Source of the DNA: Azolla caroliniana
Taxonomy: Eukaryota; Polypodiophyta
Direction: 5' to 3'
Assembly: GCA_043228905.1 (NCBI GenBank)
Contig: JBHGNT010000003.1
Span: forward strand, 11,408,001-11,472,000
DNA: 64,000 nucleotides
Shown: positions 47,650-58,134 of the stretch, piece by piece
How the letters are laid out: each line of letters starts with the position of its first letter
How positions within the stretch are numbered: position 1 is the stretch's first letter
Position numbers and translations under genes: made by a program
The notes under the pieces: model-generated
Seen by the model: only the letters and a program-made list of their open reading frames with translations
Told to the model about the DNA's origin: nothing
Database searches by the model: none

Positions 47650-49101
47650 CGGTACTATTCATGGATTCTCCTCTAGATACGCCTCGAGTTCCGTCTCATC
47701 TAGCCCTTCTAGCATGTTGACTTCTTCCATGTAATGCGGTGTTATCGCTTTTATGGGTGGTGTGATCTCCTGGGTCAGAACCCGAACTTTGGCTCAGCCC
47801 CGTCGAAAGCAAATACTATTGAACTGCCAGTTCTGCTTGATACTAGTGGAACGTAACCATGGATGACCTAGCAAGATAGGGTATGCGCTAGGAGCATTGA
47901 GAGCCAAGACGACGACTGCTATCTCAAAAGCATGGCCACCTATCACGATTTGTAGTTTTCTGACCAACCCTAATGGTCAGACAGAACATGTATCCGCCAT
48001 ACGGGGCCAGAATAGGCATAATTCCCACTCCATAATGCCTAGACGGTTACACGTGGCTTTACTGATAAGGTTCACCCCGGAACCTCCATCGACAATACAA
48101 CCTGGGATTTCCTCACCTTGCAAAACCACCTTGATAGCCGGATTCTGATGGTCGATCACCGCTAATCCCATACTAGACTCTGTAAAATTGGTCGGAATCT
48201 CGACTCTATCCATGCCCCATAATTGTGTTTCCACAGCTTCCCAAAATTGAGGAACTAGGTTCAATAACTTCTCCATTGTCAAAGTAATCTAACAATCCGC
48301 AAGTACTTGCCATATCGGGTACTCTGTTGGTGTCATATCCTGTACGTGGGAGGATGAATCTGTGTTCGCCGACTCCTGGCGCAAACGGTTAACATTGGCT
48401 TCATTCGCCTTTTCGACCCAAGCTTTAGTAGCTTTGGAGATCTCGTCTTGTGCTGCCCATTCAATGGTCTTGGCCTTAAGCGGGTCGTAAATTGTTAGAT
48501 TTCCTTCGTGATGGTGTTCACGGTTGGCCCTTTTCCCTTATCGCGTCGTGGGATTGAGTCGTGTAGTGTCCTAGTTGTTGGAAAATAAAACAATGGACAC
48601 TAGACTCACCTTTTTCGACGACTGGTGGTGCCTGCTCCTCCTGAGATCGCTGGTAATGTTTATTATTACGGGGCTTCCGACGATAATTGCAACGATTATC
48701 CTGGCGCCGCTCATCCTCCAAACTCTCATCATGGATACACTGATTTCGCGATTGTCGATTTCCACCGTATGAGCGTGACTCAGCCTGTTCACCGCAATTG
48801 TTAGTGGAATGCCGGTTGTCGTAGTGTCGTCCTCCCCGAGGATTATAGTGATCATTTCTTGATCCTCATCCTCTGAATAGGGATTATTGTCGCGGTGAGG
48901 ACGATTGGGACGACTCGAATGATGTTTGCGCTCTGAACGCCGGTAGCGCTCCTCTTGTCGGCTCTGGTCGCTTTGTCGATTAGTACGTTGAGGCACGATA
49001 TAGTGTGCAGGTGCTAAAGGGAGATTTAACATATTATATTCGCACTGGTCCACCGTATGTGCTCGCGAGTGACAATAGGAAACTAGCCTCGCATGTTGCA
49101 A
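47650..49101 (-). pseudogene. Element K protease and gag C-terminus
   Basis: Protease: IPGCIVDGGSGVNLISKATC (about 48050-48110), with a PILLGHPWLRS continuation near 47850. Gag C-terminus: 48571-49101, with two decayed zinc-binding motifs (SYCHSRAHTVDQC; and HCFIFQQLGHYTTQSHD, where two Cys of CX2CX4HX4C are lost). The gag N-terminus is missing. Confidence 0.75.
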
Positions 49102-49154
49102 TCAATCGCTAAGTGTCCCGGGTTTAAACAGATCGTGCACTGGATGGCCAGTTG

Positions 49155-49196
49155 GAAAGGGTTTAGGGTTTAGTGTTTTAGAGTTTAGGGTTTAGA
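49155..49196 (+). repeat. Degenerate telomere-like (TTTAGGG) patch
   Basis: GGTTTAGGGTTTAG, then GTTTTAGAGTTTAGGGTTTA, i.e. about five imperfect plant telomere units, lying exactly between truncated element K and the end of the gypsy 2 LTR. Confidence 0.75.
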
Positions 49197-49652
49197 TGAT
49201 TAGAGATCTAGGTACTAAAGTAAGCTTAAGATAAGGATAAAATAATGATAGATAGAAAGGAGAAAGAGAAAGAAGGGTGCCGATACACCCGACCACCCCC
49301 GAGCGAAGGGATCAAGATGGACTCGAGCCTCGATCGGCGTCCCATACCAGCGTCGTGGCATCGAGTCGTACCTGGTGCTGGCGCGCTCGCTACATGAGTT
49401 GACCCACCACAAGAGCAGAGTCTCGATGCAGTCAAAAGATGATCTAATGAGGGTAGCTAGGCCTCTTATTTATAGCGATACCCAAGGCCCCTAGGCAAGT
49501 GCACAGTTGACCTAATGGGTTGTCTCAATCCCGAGGATTAAAAGTAATCCTCCCCTTCTTTACACTCTCGTTTAACCCTCACACTTATCCACGTGTATAG
49601 AATACTACGGTAAATTCTCACCACGGGATATTAAATGGTCATGCCCGTAACA
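49197..49652 (-). repeat. 3' LTR of gypsy element 2
   Basis: On the minus strand it starts TGTTACGGGCATGACCATTT and ends near 49197. It has the CACGTGGATAA box (49588-49597 region) and a TATAAATAAGAGG TATA region at about 49468-49480. It is the same family as gypsy 1 and the solo LTRs at 18.2 and 18.9 kb. Confidence 0.85.
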
Positions 49653-49679
49653 TACTCCCCTTCTTTAAAACATTGCACT

Positions 49680-50870
49680 CTTGCAATGGAAAGTTAGGGA
49701 AGTTTGTTCTTAGAGTATTCTCGCGTTCCCATGTGGCATCTTTGATAGATTTGTCCATCCATTTAATTTTAAATTCTCAGATTTCTTTAGTACGTAACTG
49801 ATTTGTTTTAACATCGAGAATTCTTTCTGGTACATGTGGTTTCGAAGATATATCTTCAGAAGTAACCAGAGTTTCAGTTGTAACTGTGTTGTCGCCAGAA
49901 CCTAGAAGTTCTTTTAGACGACTCAGATGGAAGACTGGATGAATTCCAACACCATCGGGAAGAGCGAGACGATAGGCTGATGACCCAATGTGTTTGAGGA
50001 CTGTAAAAGGTCCACAAAACCGTGGGGCTAACTTAGCGCACTTACCCGTAGACAATGTCTTAGAATTGTGAGGTACACGTAAAAATACCTTCTGTCTAGG
50101 GTTGAATACACGAGGTTGCCTATGATGGTCGGCATAGAAACGCACTCTATCTTGAGCTGTTTTTATATTATCTCGTGCAATATGCAACATATCTTGCATA
50201 TCCTGAAGAAAGTTTTGCGTACTTCGCAACTCATCATGATGTATATTAACATCAATCGGGGCTCGTGGCTGAAAACCATACATCAACATAAAAGGACTAT
50301 ATCCCGTCGATGTATGCTTGGAGCTGTTATAAGCAAACTCCAAAATTGGGAGATAACGTTCCCATTTTGTTGGTTTTGCACCAACGTATGCTCGAAGCAT
50401 GTCCTCAATAATTTGATTTACTCGTTCTGTCTGTCCATCGGATTTGAGGATGATCCATGGAGCTCATGCTCAACGTAGTTTCTAACTTCTTAAAGACTTG
50501 CGTCCAGAAGTTACTAGTAAACTTTGGATCTCGATCACTCACGATATCCATCGGTAACCCATAAAAACGAAATAATACGTCAACGAATTGGTAAGCCAAT
50601 TCAGGAGTTGTTACTGTGGTTTTAGTAGCAATAAATCTGGCCATTTTAGTTAGTTGACCAACGACAACCCAGATGGCATCATGAACTTTTTGGGTGCGAC
50701 GAAGGCTAACAATAAAATCCATGGATATATACTTTCCCACTTATTATTGGGAATGTCCAAGGGATGTAAAAGTCCTATGGCTTTAAGTCGCTCGGCTTTG
50801 TTAACCTGGCACTGGTGACATTTAGTCACATAGCTATTTATGTCAGGACGCATCGTAGGCCAATAAAATT
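49680..50870 (-). pseudogene. Gypsy 2 integrase and chromodomain
   Basis: Zinc region MRPDINSYVTKCHQCQVNK (50853 leftward), core MDFIVSL.., DIVSDRDPKFTSNFW, then a frame shift near 50448 before SDGQTERVNQIIEDMLRAYV. 50400-49777 covers the C-terminal part ([54 protein letters not shown]). The chromodomain (PERILDVKTNQL) is cut by TGA and continues EFKIKWMDKSIKDATWERE. Confidence 0.85.
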
Positions 50871-51723
50871 GAGTGGAGATGAGAACGAGTCTACGATGTA
50901 TTCCAGGGTGCCCTACTGAGGGTGCATCATGACATTAAAAAAGAATCCTCTTTTTGACCTCGGGTAAATCTGGAACACAAACCTTCCCATTACGGTAGAG
51001 CAAACCGTTAGCAATGTGGAAGTATTCCTTCGAGGATGTGGTGGTGTCTGTTCCAGAGTCAACTCTTGCCCAGTATTTTGCAAAATAATTGTCATCAGGA
51101 TACTTTCCTCGAAGGTGATCATAAAGATCTGATGTTATTTCAGTGAAGGTAAGCATGTTAACTTCACAGATGCGACTTAGTGCATCAACGACAGTGTTCA
51201 TGGAACCTTTACGATATCGTATGGAAAAATCAAAGTCCTGGATGAGGTCAACCCATCGTGCCTTACGACCTTTCAGGTCTTGTTGGTCACAAAAATATTT
51301 CAAGGACTCGTGGTTCGTAGTTACCACAAAGCGATTTCCATAAAGATAATGGCGCCATGTTTTGAGCGCATGTATAACTGCAAATAACTCCTTTTCTTGA
51401 ACGGTATACCGACATTGAGAAGAATCAAGTTTCTTACTCTCGAATGCTATTGGTTTACCATCTTGATACAAGACAACACCTATAGCATAATTGCTTGCAT
51501 CGGTTTCAACCTCGAAAGGTTTTAAAGGATCAGGTAAAAGAAGTGAAGGAGCCTTACAAACCAGGTCCTTGAGTTCCTTAAAGGCGAGGTCTAGTGTAGC
51601 ATTCCACACAATAGGTTTTGTAGACTTACGCGTTTGACCTTTTAAAAGATCAGTAAACGGCGTCGTCAATTGGGAGTAATTACGAAGAGACTTTCGCAAA
51701 AACCCGACAAAACCAAGGAATGA
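50871..51723 (-). pseudogene. Gypsy 2 RNase H
   Basis: After an in-frame TGA (51721-51723 region) following LRNIREV, the frame resumes SFLGFVGFLRKSLRNYSQLT. RNase H shows FEVETDASNYAIGVVLYQDG, SQCRYTVQEKELFAVIHALK, FVVTTNHESLKYFCDQQDLK and VVDALSRI. The open part is 50935-51699. Otherwise it is well kept. Confidence 0.87.
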
Positions 51724-53223
51724 TCAAACTTCTCGAATATTCCGAAGAGTGGGCCAAAGCTTGATTTTCTCAATGCGAGAAGGATCAAATTCAAGTCCTC
51801 GTTCGGTTATGAGATGTCCTAGATAAGTAATTGATTTCTTGAAGAACTCACATTTCGAGATCTTCACATAAAACTGTTTGTCATGCAATGTTTGTAAAAC
51901 AAAGTGGACATGTCTAACATGTTCTTTTAATGTACGACTATAAACTAAAATATCATCCAAGAAAATAACGACAAATTTTCCAAGTTGTTCTCTGAAAATG
52001 TCATTCATTTCTTGTTGAAAAGTAGCCGGAGCATTGGTCAAACCAAAAGGCATAACCAAAAACTCATAATGGCCATAGTGCGTACGAAATGCCGTTTTAG
52101 GAACATCTTCCTCACTTATTCGTATTTGATGGTAGCCAGTACGGAGATCAAGTTTCGTAAAATACCGAGCTCCCTGGAGACGATCAATTAGATCGTCCGC
52201 ACGGGGCAATGGGTACGAATTCTTGATCGTCACTTTATTCAAGCGTCGGTAATTAATACACATACGCCATGTGCCCTCTTTCTTTTTTACCAAGAGAATT
52301 GGTGCATCCCATGGAGATTTACTATAACGTATATAACCCATTCGTAAATAGTCCTTGAGTTGCTTAGATACCTCATCTTCTTCGGATCGACTTAAGAGAT
52401 ACAAAGGTATACTTATTGGTGCAACACCAGGTACAATATCTATACGATGGTCTATATTACGTTTAGGAGGTAACCCATCAAGTAGTTCACTTGGAAAAAC
52501 ATCATGAAAATCATTTAAGATTTCATCAAGTTGTTGTTGTTCAAAATATGTTAATTGAACCGGGACATTATCGATATTATAAACGTGAATGTCCAGATCA
52601 AGTACACAATAAAATAACGTAGAACAAGACAACTCAGATTTTGATGAACACGAGGAAACAATCAAGAGGGATTGTTTTTTGATACATTGAATAAAATGCG
52701 TACAATCGTTCAGTACAAAAGAAATGGAATGGCGAACCCAATCAATAAATAAAGAAAAGTTTTTATTATAAAACCAGGGATAACCCAGTATTACATCGGT
52801 GGTAAAAGGATTCATTACATGGAAGTCTGCTTCCTCTATATAAGTATCAATAGAAATTCCTAATGAATGAATCGCCCTGTTGATGTATTGTACTCTTCCA
52901 TCAGCCAAGTGCACTGTGTAGGTGTGATCACTTACGGTGGGTTGGATTCCCCATATCTGAACCAAACGATCATTCACAAAATTGTGTGAGCTTCCCGAAT
53001 CAAATAAAAATTGTACAGGAGATCTATTGATATACCCGTTTGCACGTAGTAAATCATTGGGACCCAATACATAGTGAGGGAAAGAACATTGACAATTACT
53101 TAAATGATGTGTATAGACCTGAAGGACATTAGGAATTTGACCTTTATGGTCTGAAGCTTTAGGTTTGCTGTCGTGCTCTTTCCGTTGGAGCTTTCGACAT
53201 TGCTCTTTTGTGTGACCCTTCAT
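51724..53223 (-). CDS. Gypsy 2 pol: protease and reverse transcriptase (open fragment)
   Basis: This is the longest open frame in the window (499 codons). It begins within the gag zinc knuckle (GHTKEQC; the preceding text reads [14 protein letters not shown], so the second Cys is Tyr). The protease is at residues about 75-170 with active site [11 protein letters not shown] and [13 protein letters not shown]. The RT is at residues about 255-499: [69 protein letters not shown] and catalytic FLDD (51952-51963). It would need RNase H and integrase, which are separated by a stop and frameshift, so the element is not autonomous. It is the same family as gypsy 1, which lost this region. Confidence 0.88.
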   Translation of the reverse strand: MKGHTKEQCRKLQRKEHDSKPKASDHKGQIPNVLQVYTHHLSNCQCSFPHYVLGPNDLLRANGYINRSPVQFLFDSGSSHNFVNDRLVQIWGIQPTVSDHTYTVHLADGRVQYINRAIHSLGISIDTYIEEADFHVMNPFTTDVILGYPWFYNKNFSLFIDWVRHSISFVLNDCTHFIQCIKKQSLLIVSSCSSKSELSCSTLFYCVLDLDIHVYNIDNVPVQLTYFEQQQLDEILNDFHDVFPSELLDGLPPKRNIDHRIDIVPGVAPISIPLYLLSRSEEDEVSKQLKDYLRMGYIRYSKSPWDAPILLVKKKEGTWRMCINYRRLNKVTIKNSYPLPRADDLIDRLQGARYFTKLDLRTGYHQIRISEEDVPKTAFRTHYGHYEFLVMPFGLTNAPATFQQEMNDIFREQLGKFVVIFLDDILVYSRTLKEHVRHVHFVLQTLHDKQFYVKISKCEFFKKSITYLGHLITERGLEFDPSRIEKIKLWPTLRNIREV

Positions 53224-53888
53224 TTTGTAGAATACGCAAAAAGGATGTTGTCGCTTACAATCGTGATCCAGGAATTCGTTGGGTGTCTTGCGTTCCCCAA
53301 CAAATTGCGACTGCTTAGTCCCTGGCGCTTCGTTGGGTTTGTTGTCGTCCTTCTTCTAAGTGCGTTGATAGCGAAGAACTATTTCAACGGCCTCTTCGAA
53401 GGATTTTGGATCCTTATCGTGCACTATCCAATGATAGTCCGAATTGGGGATGCCATTGACAAAACAAGCTATCAACCAATTGTCCCCTTCTAGACCTGAT
53501 TTTTGGATTTGGGTTCTAGCATGGTGAACATAGTCTTCTAGCGAGGAAAATTTCTTGCTAGAGAGGTTCATTAAAGCTTGTGCTGCCTCGGTTCGAGAGG
53601 GAGGTTGCAGAAATTGGCCCTTAAAAACCGTGACAAAATCTGTCCAGGTATCAGACAATTTCCCCATAGTACGGAGCCCATGCCACTAGGCGGCGGCCTT
53701 ACCCCCGAGTTCTCGGCCGACATATGCAATCTTCATACTATCTGGCGTGGGATAGAGCTCAAAATGAGACTCCCATCGTCCCAGCCATGTGCAGATTGCT
53801 TCTTCGGTTCTTTCCTTTTTGTCTCCCGTAAATGGCTTAAGGACAAATGATGGTTCACCTTGTCGCTCATCAGGTCTATTAGCCTCAC
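53224..53888 (-). pseudogene. Gypsy 2 gag, 3' part
   Basis: LSDTWTDFVTVFKGQFLQPP, SSLEDYVHHARTQIQKSG, NGIPNSDYHWIVHD and SFEEAVEIVLRYQRT (53667-53356), then a knuckle-proximal basic region. 53686-53888 reads RPDERQGEPSFVLKPFTGDK and WLGRWESHFELYPTPDSMKI. Copia C cuts it at 53889; the gag start lies at 62937-63109. Confidence 0.87.
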
Positions 53889-54347
53889 TGTTGAGAGACA
53901 AGCTCAACATCGGCCGGATCGGCTAAAGAAGCCAAGGACCGGATCGGTTGGGACCGATCGGTTAGGCCGAATGCGTAAACCGGTACGCAGACCGGTGCGT
54001 AGGTAGGGCCGGATCGGTGCGTAAACCGGGAGGCCGTTAGGAAAGATATTCCGTGAGGAATATATTTGGGAGTTAGTGTAGGAGCTCTTAATGAGCATTG
54101 AAGTACTGTCAGTACTTCGGTCAGTTCTTCTAGGACTTGTATAAAAGTGTTCATTGAACACACATATGCATAGAGTGTGGTGAATAGAGATTGAGTACCT
54201 TTTTTGAATATAGTTCTTGTTTTTTCTCTCTCTCTCACTCTCTCTGTCTCTCCCACGTATACTGCGTAAGCTCAAGCTCTCCATTAAACCTGAGTTTTCT
54301 TCCTTCTGTTCGGTCTTCATACTTGCTTCTGCACGTTACTTTTTACA
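53889..54347 (+). repeat. 5' LTR of Copia C
   Basis: 459 bp. Dyad GAAGTACTG-T-CAGTACTTC is at 54100-54118, TATAAAAG at 54140-54147, hairpin GTGTTCA-T-TGAACAC at 54147-54161, then CT-rich U5 and ..TTTTTACA. Primer-binding site TGGTATCAGAGCG follows. Confidence 0.92.
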
Positions 54348-54416
54348 TGGTATCAGAGCGCGAGGGTTGAGAACCTCTCTACAGCTGACACAGCTTGACG
54401 AAGAAGAACAAGAAGA

Positions 54417-55375
54417 ATGATGGATAGAGGCATGGCGAGCTCGCTTCCAACAGAGAAGCTCGACAGAACCAACTACGCGTCTTGGTCCTACAAGATGCAC
54501 CAGTACCTGCTCGGGCACGGGTACTGGAGTTATGTCGAAGGAGCTAATGACGCGGCACCCGAATCGACACACAAAGACTTCCCGTCGTGGGAGCAATCGG
54601 CGAGTAGGGTATTATACTGCTTTGCGTCGTGTGTGGGCGAACAACTATTGAGCTATGTTCGGGATGCAAAGATGTCGTTCGGGGTGCATGGGAAAATCTG
54701 AAGAAGATTTTCGCCGCGAGCACCACAACCAAGAAGCTTCAGCTTCGACTGGAGTTGAGCAACCTACGACAACGCGACTTGTCGGTGGCTGACTATACCT
54801 CGAAGATCAAGGATATCTGTGACTCCCTCGCCTCCATAGAGGTGAACATCGAGGAGAGTGAGATGGTCCAGATCTGTCTCAGAGGTTTGGCGTCGAAGTT
54901 CGGAGCGTTCCGAACGGCTGTGTGTACCCGGGAGAATACGCCGTCCTTTTTCGACTTACAGTCAATGCTCCTGGTAGAGGAGAACCACGCAGGTGCGTCT
55001 ACAAGCACGCACACCGACAACAGAATGTTGTACATGGAGGGAGACAGGCCCCGTGGACGTGGAGGATGAGGCGAGTCGGCGCGCAATGGAGGCGGCCGAC
55101 AAGATCAAGGAAGAAGGCACCGAAGTGATGCCGACAACAACTCCGGACCCTCTGGAAACAGGGGGAGTCTAAGCGATGAGAACCGGCAAGGGAAGGCCAT
55201 CGCGGAGTGCTGGTACTGTGGCAAGAAGGGCCACAGGGAAAGTGAGTGTTGGAAGAAGCGCACCGATTCGGAGAGAACCGGTTCCGGAAACGGCTCCAGA
55301 CATACCGACAAGGGAAATCGGTAGCGATCGCACTACGCCGAAGACTCCGGGAGAGCCGGAGAAGGGTCTGCCTTC
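54417..55375 (+). pseudogene. Copia C gag
   Basis: MDRGMASSLPTEKLDRTNYA.., LLGHGYWSYVEGAND, then a frameshift near 54680 (before AWENLKKIFAASTTTKKLQL), SVADYTSKIKDICDSLASIE and FDLQSMLLVEENHAG. A second frame change lies near 55070. The zinc knuckle CWYCGKKGHRESEC (about 55209-55250) is in a third frame. Confidence 0.87.
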
Positions 55376-55620
55376 GTGATGAGACACGAAGCAAACTCAA
55401 TGAAATGGACCACCCCGAGATCGGACGAGGTGTGGTACGTAGACTCTGGTGCGTCAAACCACATGACGAGCCATAAGGAGTGGTTCTCGTACCTTGAAAA
55501 ACCGATACAATCTGGAGTAGTCGCAACTGGAGACGACACTCCGCATCCGATCACGAATGTCGGAGAAGTCCCCCTTAGCCATGTCGGGCAGAAAGGGAAA
55601 CTCATGAATGTGCTGCACGT
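55376..55620 (+). pseudogene. Copia C protease, cut by element M
   Basis: EVWYVDSGASNHMTSHKEWF (active site DSG at about 55441-55449), then GEVPLSHVGQKGKLMNVLHV, where element M enters at the 4-bp duplication ACGT. The frame resumes at 58838 with VPTITKNLVSVGQIVDQGME. Confidence 0.87.
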
Positions 55621-56342
55621 TGTCGTAGTGTATTCCACACACTACGTGAAAACCGTAAAATAACATATCCGATTTTAGATACATATAAATAAATAAATAA
55701 TATATCAAAAGAATTTATCACGTGCATAGGGCAAGATTCGAACCATGCACCTCCACGTAGATAAACCTCAACTTTACCATTATGCTACCTTATCTTTAGT
55801 GTTGTACAAATAGATTTAATAACTATAAGTGCTTTATTTGCGCCTACCTTTATTAAAAGGTAAATCATGCATTTTTAGAGTGCGTGAATATTTTATAGAA
55901 AAAACGCAAGCAACTAAAAAGTGACTCATGCACATCTAGCGTGCATGAGCACTATATTTAGCAAATAAAAGCAAGGATTAGAAAAGCATCACATGCACAT
56001 TTAGTGTGCATGAACATATTAGAAAAAGCATGTAGCTATGCTTAGTCTCTCCCATCACTATATAAGGATGGGGAGCACATTGTAGTTTTTGTTGATTATT
56101 TTTCTATAATGATCAATCAATCTAAAATATTCGTGGGATTCACGAATTTGCTAAAATAATTCTCTCTTACTACCTAAATATTGACTAAATATACTAAACT
56201 CGTGGGATTCACGAGATTCTTATCTTATAACTCTTTATACCTATTCTTTACTAGCCTTATTTGTATTTTTCTTTCTCCTAGTCCAAAACCTCGGCGGTTC
56301 CCACCCGACTCACGCAACGATCCGAAGCCGAAAGGCACGACA
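55621..56342 (+). repeat. 5' LTR of element M, with tRNA-like segment
   Basis: Starts TGTCGTAGTGTATTCCACAC and ends GGCACGACA. A minus-strand tRNA-like segment lies at 55729-55791: B box GGTTCGAATC (55735-55744) and A-box-like TAGCATAATGG (55777-55787). CACTATATAAGG (56055-56066) is a TATA region. Repeated TCGTGGGATTCACGA dyads lie near 56131-56145 and 56201-56215. Confidence 0.85.
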
Positions 56343-56380
56343 CAGTTGGTGAACCCGACGTGAAGGCGGGTGGTAAGGAG

Positions 56381-56899
56381 ATGGAGAATCAACAAGAAGC
56401 GATGAATATGATGATGATGATGATTAAGCGGATGCAAGAAGAGCAACACACAATGTCAGAGATGAAATCGGCAGTAGTGCGGCTTGTGCAAAGAAACGGG
56501 GAATTCGACGGAAAGGATGTGTCACGCTATCTACATGACTACAAGACGGAGATGATGCGATGTGGGATACCGGAAGGATTGCAAGTGATATCCTTCAGTC
56601 GGGTAGCCACGGATGAGTTACAAGAAAGAATCTTCAAGATACGGCAACAAAATCCAACATGGGAGTCCTTTGAAGAAGCTATACGAGACGCATACGACTA
56701 TCTAAGACCGAAGCAGATGAGGACATGGTCCACGAACGGCGGTCAACAGTGGGTGAAAAGTGGCCACCGACTTCCACTGAAGGAGAGCTTGATGCGGAAG
56801 GGTTCGGAGATGCATGAAAAGTCGCAAGTCGACATTGAAGGGGAGCTTAAAACCGAACCAAAGTGGAGGCCAACAAAGGACGAGGAGGAGGAAGATTGA
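56381..56899 (+). CDS. Gag-like protein of element M
   Basis: The ATG at 56381 (MENQQEAMNMMMMMIKRMQE) is preferred over 56360 because it follows the primer-binding site region and begins a Met/Gln-rich helix. It gives 172 residues. Residues about 45-110 (FDGKDVSRYLHDYKTEM.., QNPTWESFEEAIRDAYDYL) look like the capsid-like domain of a retrotransposon gag; the assignment is by pattern, not by close family match. The C-terminus is acidic (EEEED). The next frame (56900-57589) follows without a gap in another phase, so both may once have been one protein. No zinc knuckle or enzyme motif is visible. Confidence 0.65.
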   Translation: MENQQEAMNMMMMMIKRMQEEQHTMSEMKSAVVRLVQRNGEFDGKDVSRYLHDYKTEMMRCGIPEGLQVISFSRVATDELQERIFKIRQQNPTWESFEEAIRDAYDYLRPKQMRTWSTNGGQQWVKSGHRLPLKESLMRKGSEMHEKSQVDIEGELKTEPKWRPTKDEEEED

Positions 56900-57589
56900 G
56901 GACGAAAGGGTATCCCCACACCGGTTCCAGAAACTTTGGCGGTTGTGCCCGTGCACCAACGTGAGACCGGAGAGACGGAATGTGTCGGCGGAAAGGTGGA
57001 GGACCGGAAGGGCGACGAGGAAGACAAAGTAAATGAGCACGAACGAAGGGATTCCTTCACCATTGTTTTGGAAACTTCGGTAGTCGAGCCCGTGTGTCGA
57101 CATAACACCGAAGATAAGGAAAGTGGCGGCAACGAAACGAAGGTCGAAGCCGATGCATACGAAGGAGAGATAGCCAAGGAGGTGGCTATGGGTGAAACAA
57201 CGGAGGACGATAATACTGTGGATTCCTATCCACTAATTCTAGAGACTTCGGCGGTTGTATTCGAGAACCAACGTGAGACCGGAGAGACAGGAGGTGGCGG
57301 CAAGAAAGGTAAAGTCGGAAGCCGGTTCGGATGGAAGGTGATCCGGACGGGATTCCGATCCGAAAGAAAGCCGAACCGGGTGAAAGAGGATTCGACCGAA
57401 AGACGACCCGAAAGAAAGCCGAACCGGACGAATGAGGATTCAACCGAATGTCGACCCAAAAGAAAGCCGAACCGAAAGGAAGAGAATTCGGCCGAAAGCC
57501 GAACCGGGCGAATGAGGATTCGGCCAAAAGACGACCCAAAAGAAAGCCGACCCGAAAAGGGGTCGACTCGATCAAAACCGGTCGACTGA
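56900..57589 (+). CDS. Repetitive charged frame of element M
   Basis: Open in the +1 phase relative to the gag-like frame (first ATG 56936). It has three copies of an ETxxVV..RETGETExxGG-type repeat (about 56920-57000, 57065-57135, 57230-57300). A run of short basic repeats (RKPNRxxEDSTExRPxRKPN, about 57360-57560) follows and ends SKPVD. The tail might bind nucleic acid. It could equally be decayed coding DNA. Confidence 0.5.
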   Translation, partial: GRKGIPTPVPETLAVVPVHQRETGETECVGGKVEDRKGDEEDKVNEHERRDSFTIVLETSVVEPVCRHNTEDKESGGNETKVEADAYEGEIAKEVAMGETTEDDNTVDSYPLILETSAVVFENQRETGETGGGGKKGKVGSRFGWKVIRTGFRSERKPNRVKEDSTERRPERKPNRTNEDSTECRPKRKPNRKEENSAESRTGRMRIRPKDDPKESRPEKGSTRSKPVD

Positions 57590-58134
57590 GTCTGACTTGG
57601 CCGAACGCGAATATGGATGGAAGCCGACCTAGCCGAAAGCCGATCGGATGAGACCGATCCGGAAAGAAGCTAATCCGACTCAACCGGAGGTTGGACCGGT
57701 CGAGGCTGGTGAAAACGAGGAAAAGAAAGCCAACCGAAACCGAAAGCGATAGATCGAAACCGGGCCGGAAGGAGACCGACTCAATCAAACCCGAACAACC
57801 GATTCCGATTCGGCCGAATACGAATCCGATCGGAAGCCGATCAAACCAAAAGTTGATCGGACGAGAGCGATCCGGAAAAAAGTCAAGGTTGATGAAGACA
57901 AGAAAGAGGCCAGTAAACGACACTACCACGAATGACAAGGGCCAAGAATATGACGAGAGAGAACAAAGAATATGGTGGATCGGATGGCGACAATGGTTCG
58001 GGTGGAAAGAATGGGTCTACTCAAAATGGAGAGACAAAGTTGACATAGCGGGACAAACGGAGGATGAAGGGAAGACAACGAGCATCGGCAACTTCGGCAC
58101 ATACCGGAGGATGTGCGGGTTCGGAGGGGGCGAG
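57590..58134 (+). other. Element M 3' interior
   Basis: Continues Arg/Lys/Asp-rich text in another phase (57691-58134) with no recognised domain, and ends in the purine tract at 58119-58134 against the 3' LTR. A frame through 57691-58206 enters the LTR and is unlikely to be a gene. Confidence 0.5.

Larger units (their letters stand above)
43660..49154 (-). mobile_element. Tat-like gypsy element K, truncated
   Basis: Minus-strand order is gag C-terminus, protease, RT, RNase H, integrase, then an extra ORF at the 3' side. No LTR is found at either end: the gag side stops at a telomere-like patch (49155) and the 3' side at LTR-like DNA. The protease motif VDGGSGVNLI, RT box FLDD and integrase text (TPYYPQANGLAES) are typical of the plant Tat lineage. 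Confidence 0.8.

Noticed and set aside
55729-55791. tRNA gene
   Set aside because: A- and B-box-like motifs are present but no complete cloverleaf with acceptor stem can be drawn, and the segment is repeated in both LTRs of element M.
57186-57938. 250-codon minus-strand frame opposite element M
   Set aside because: It is the mirror of the repetitive plus-strand RKPNR-type region; its composition (F/R/S repeats) follows from that repeat and it lies inside a plus-strand element.
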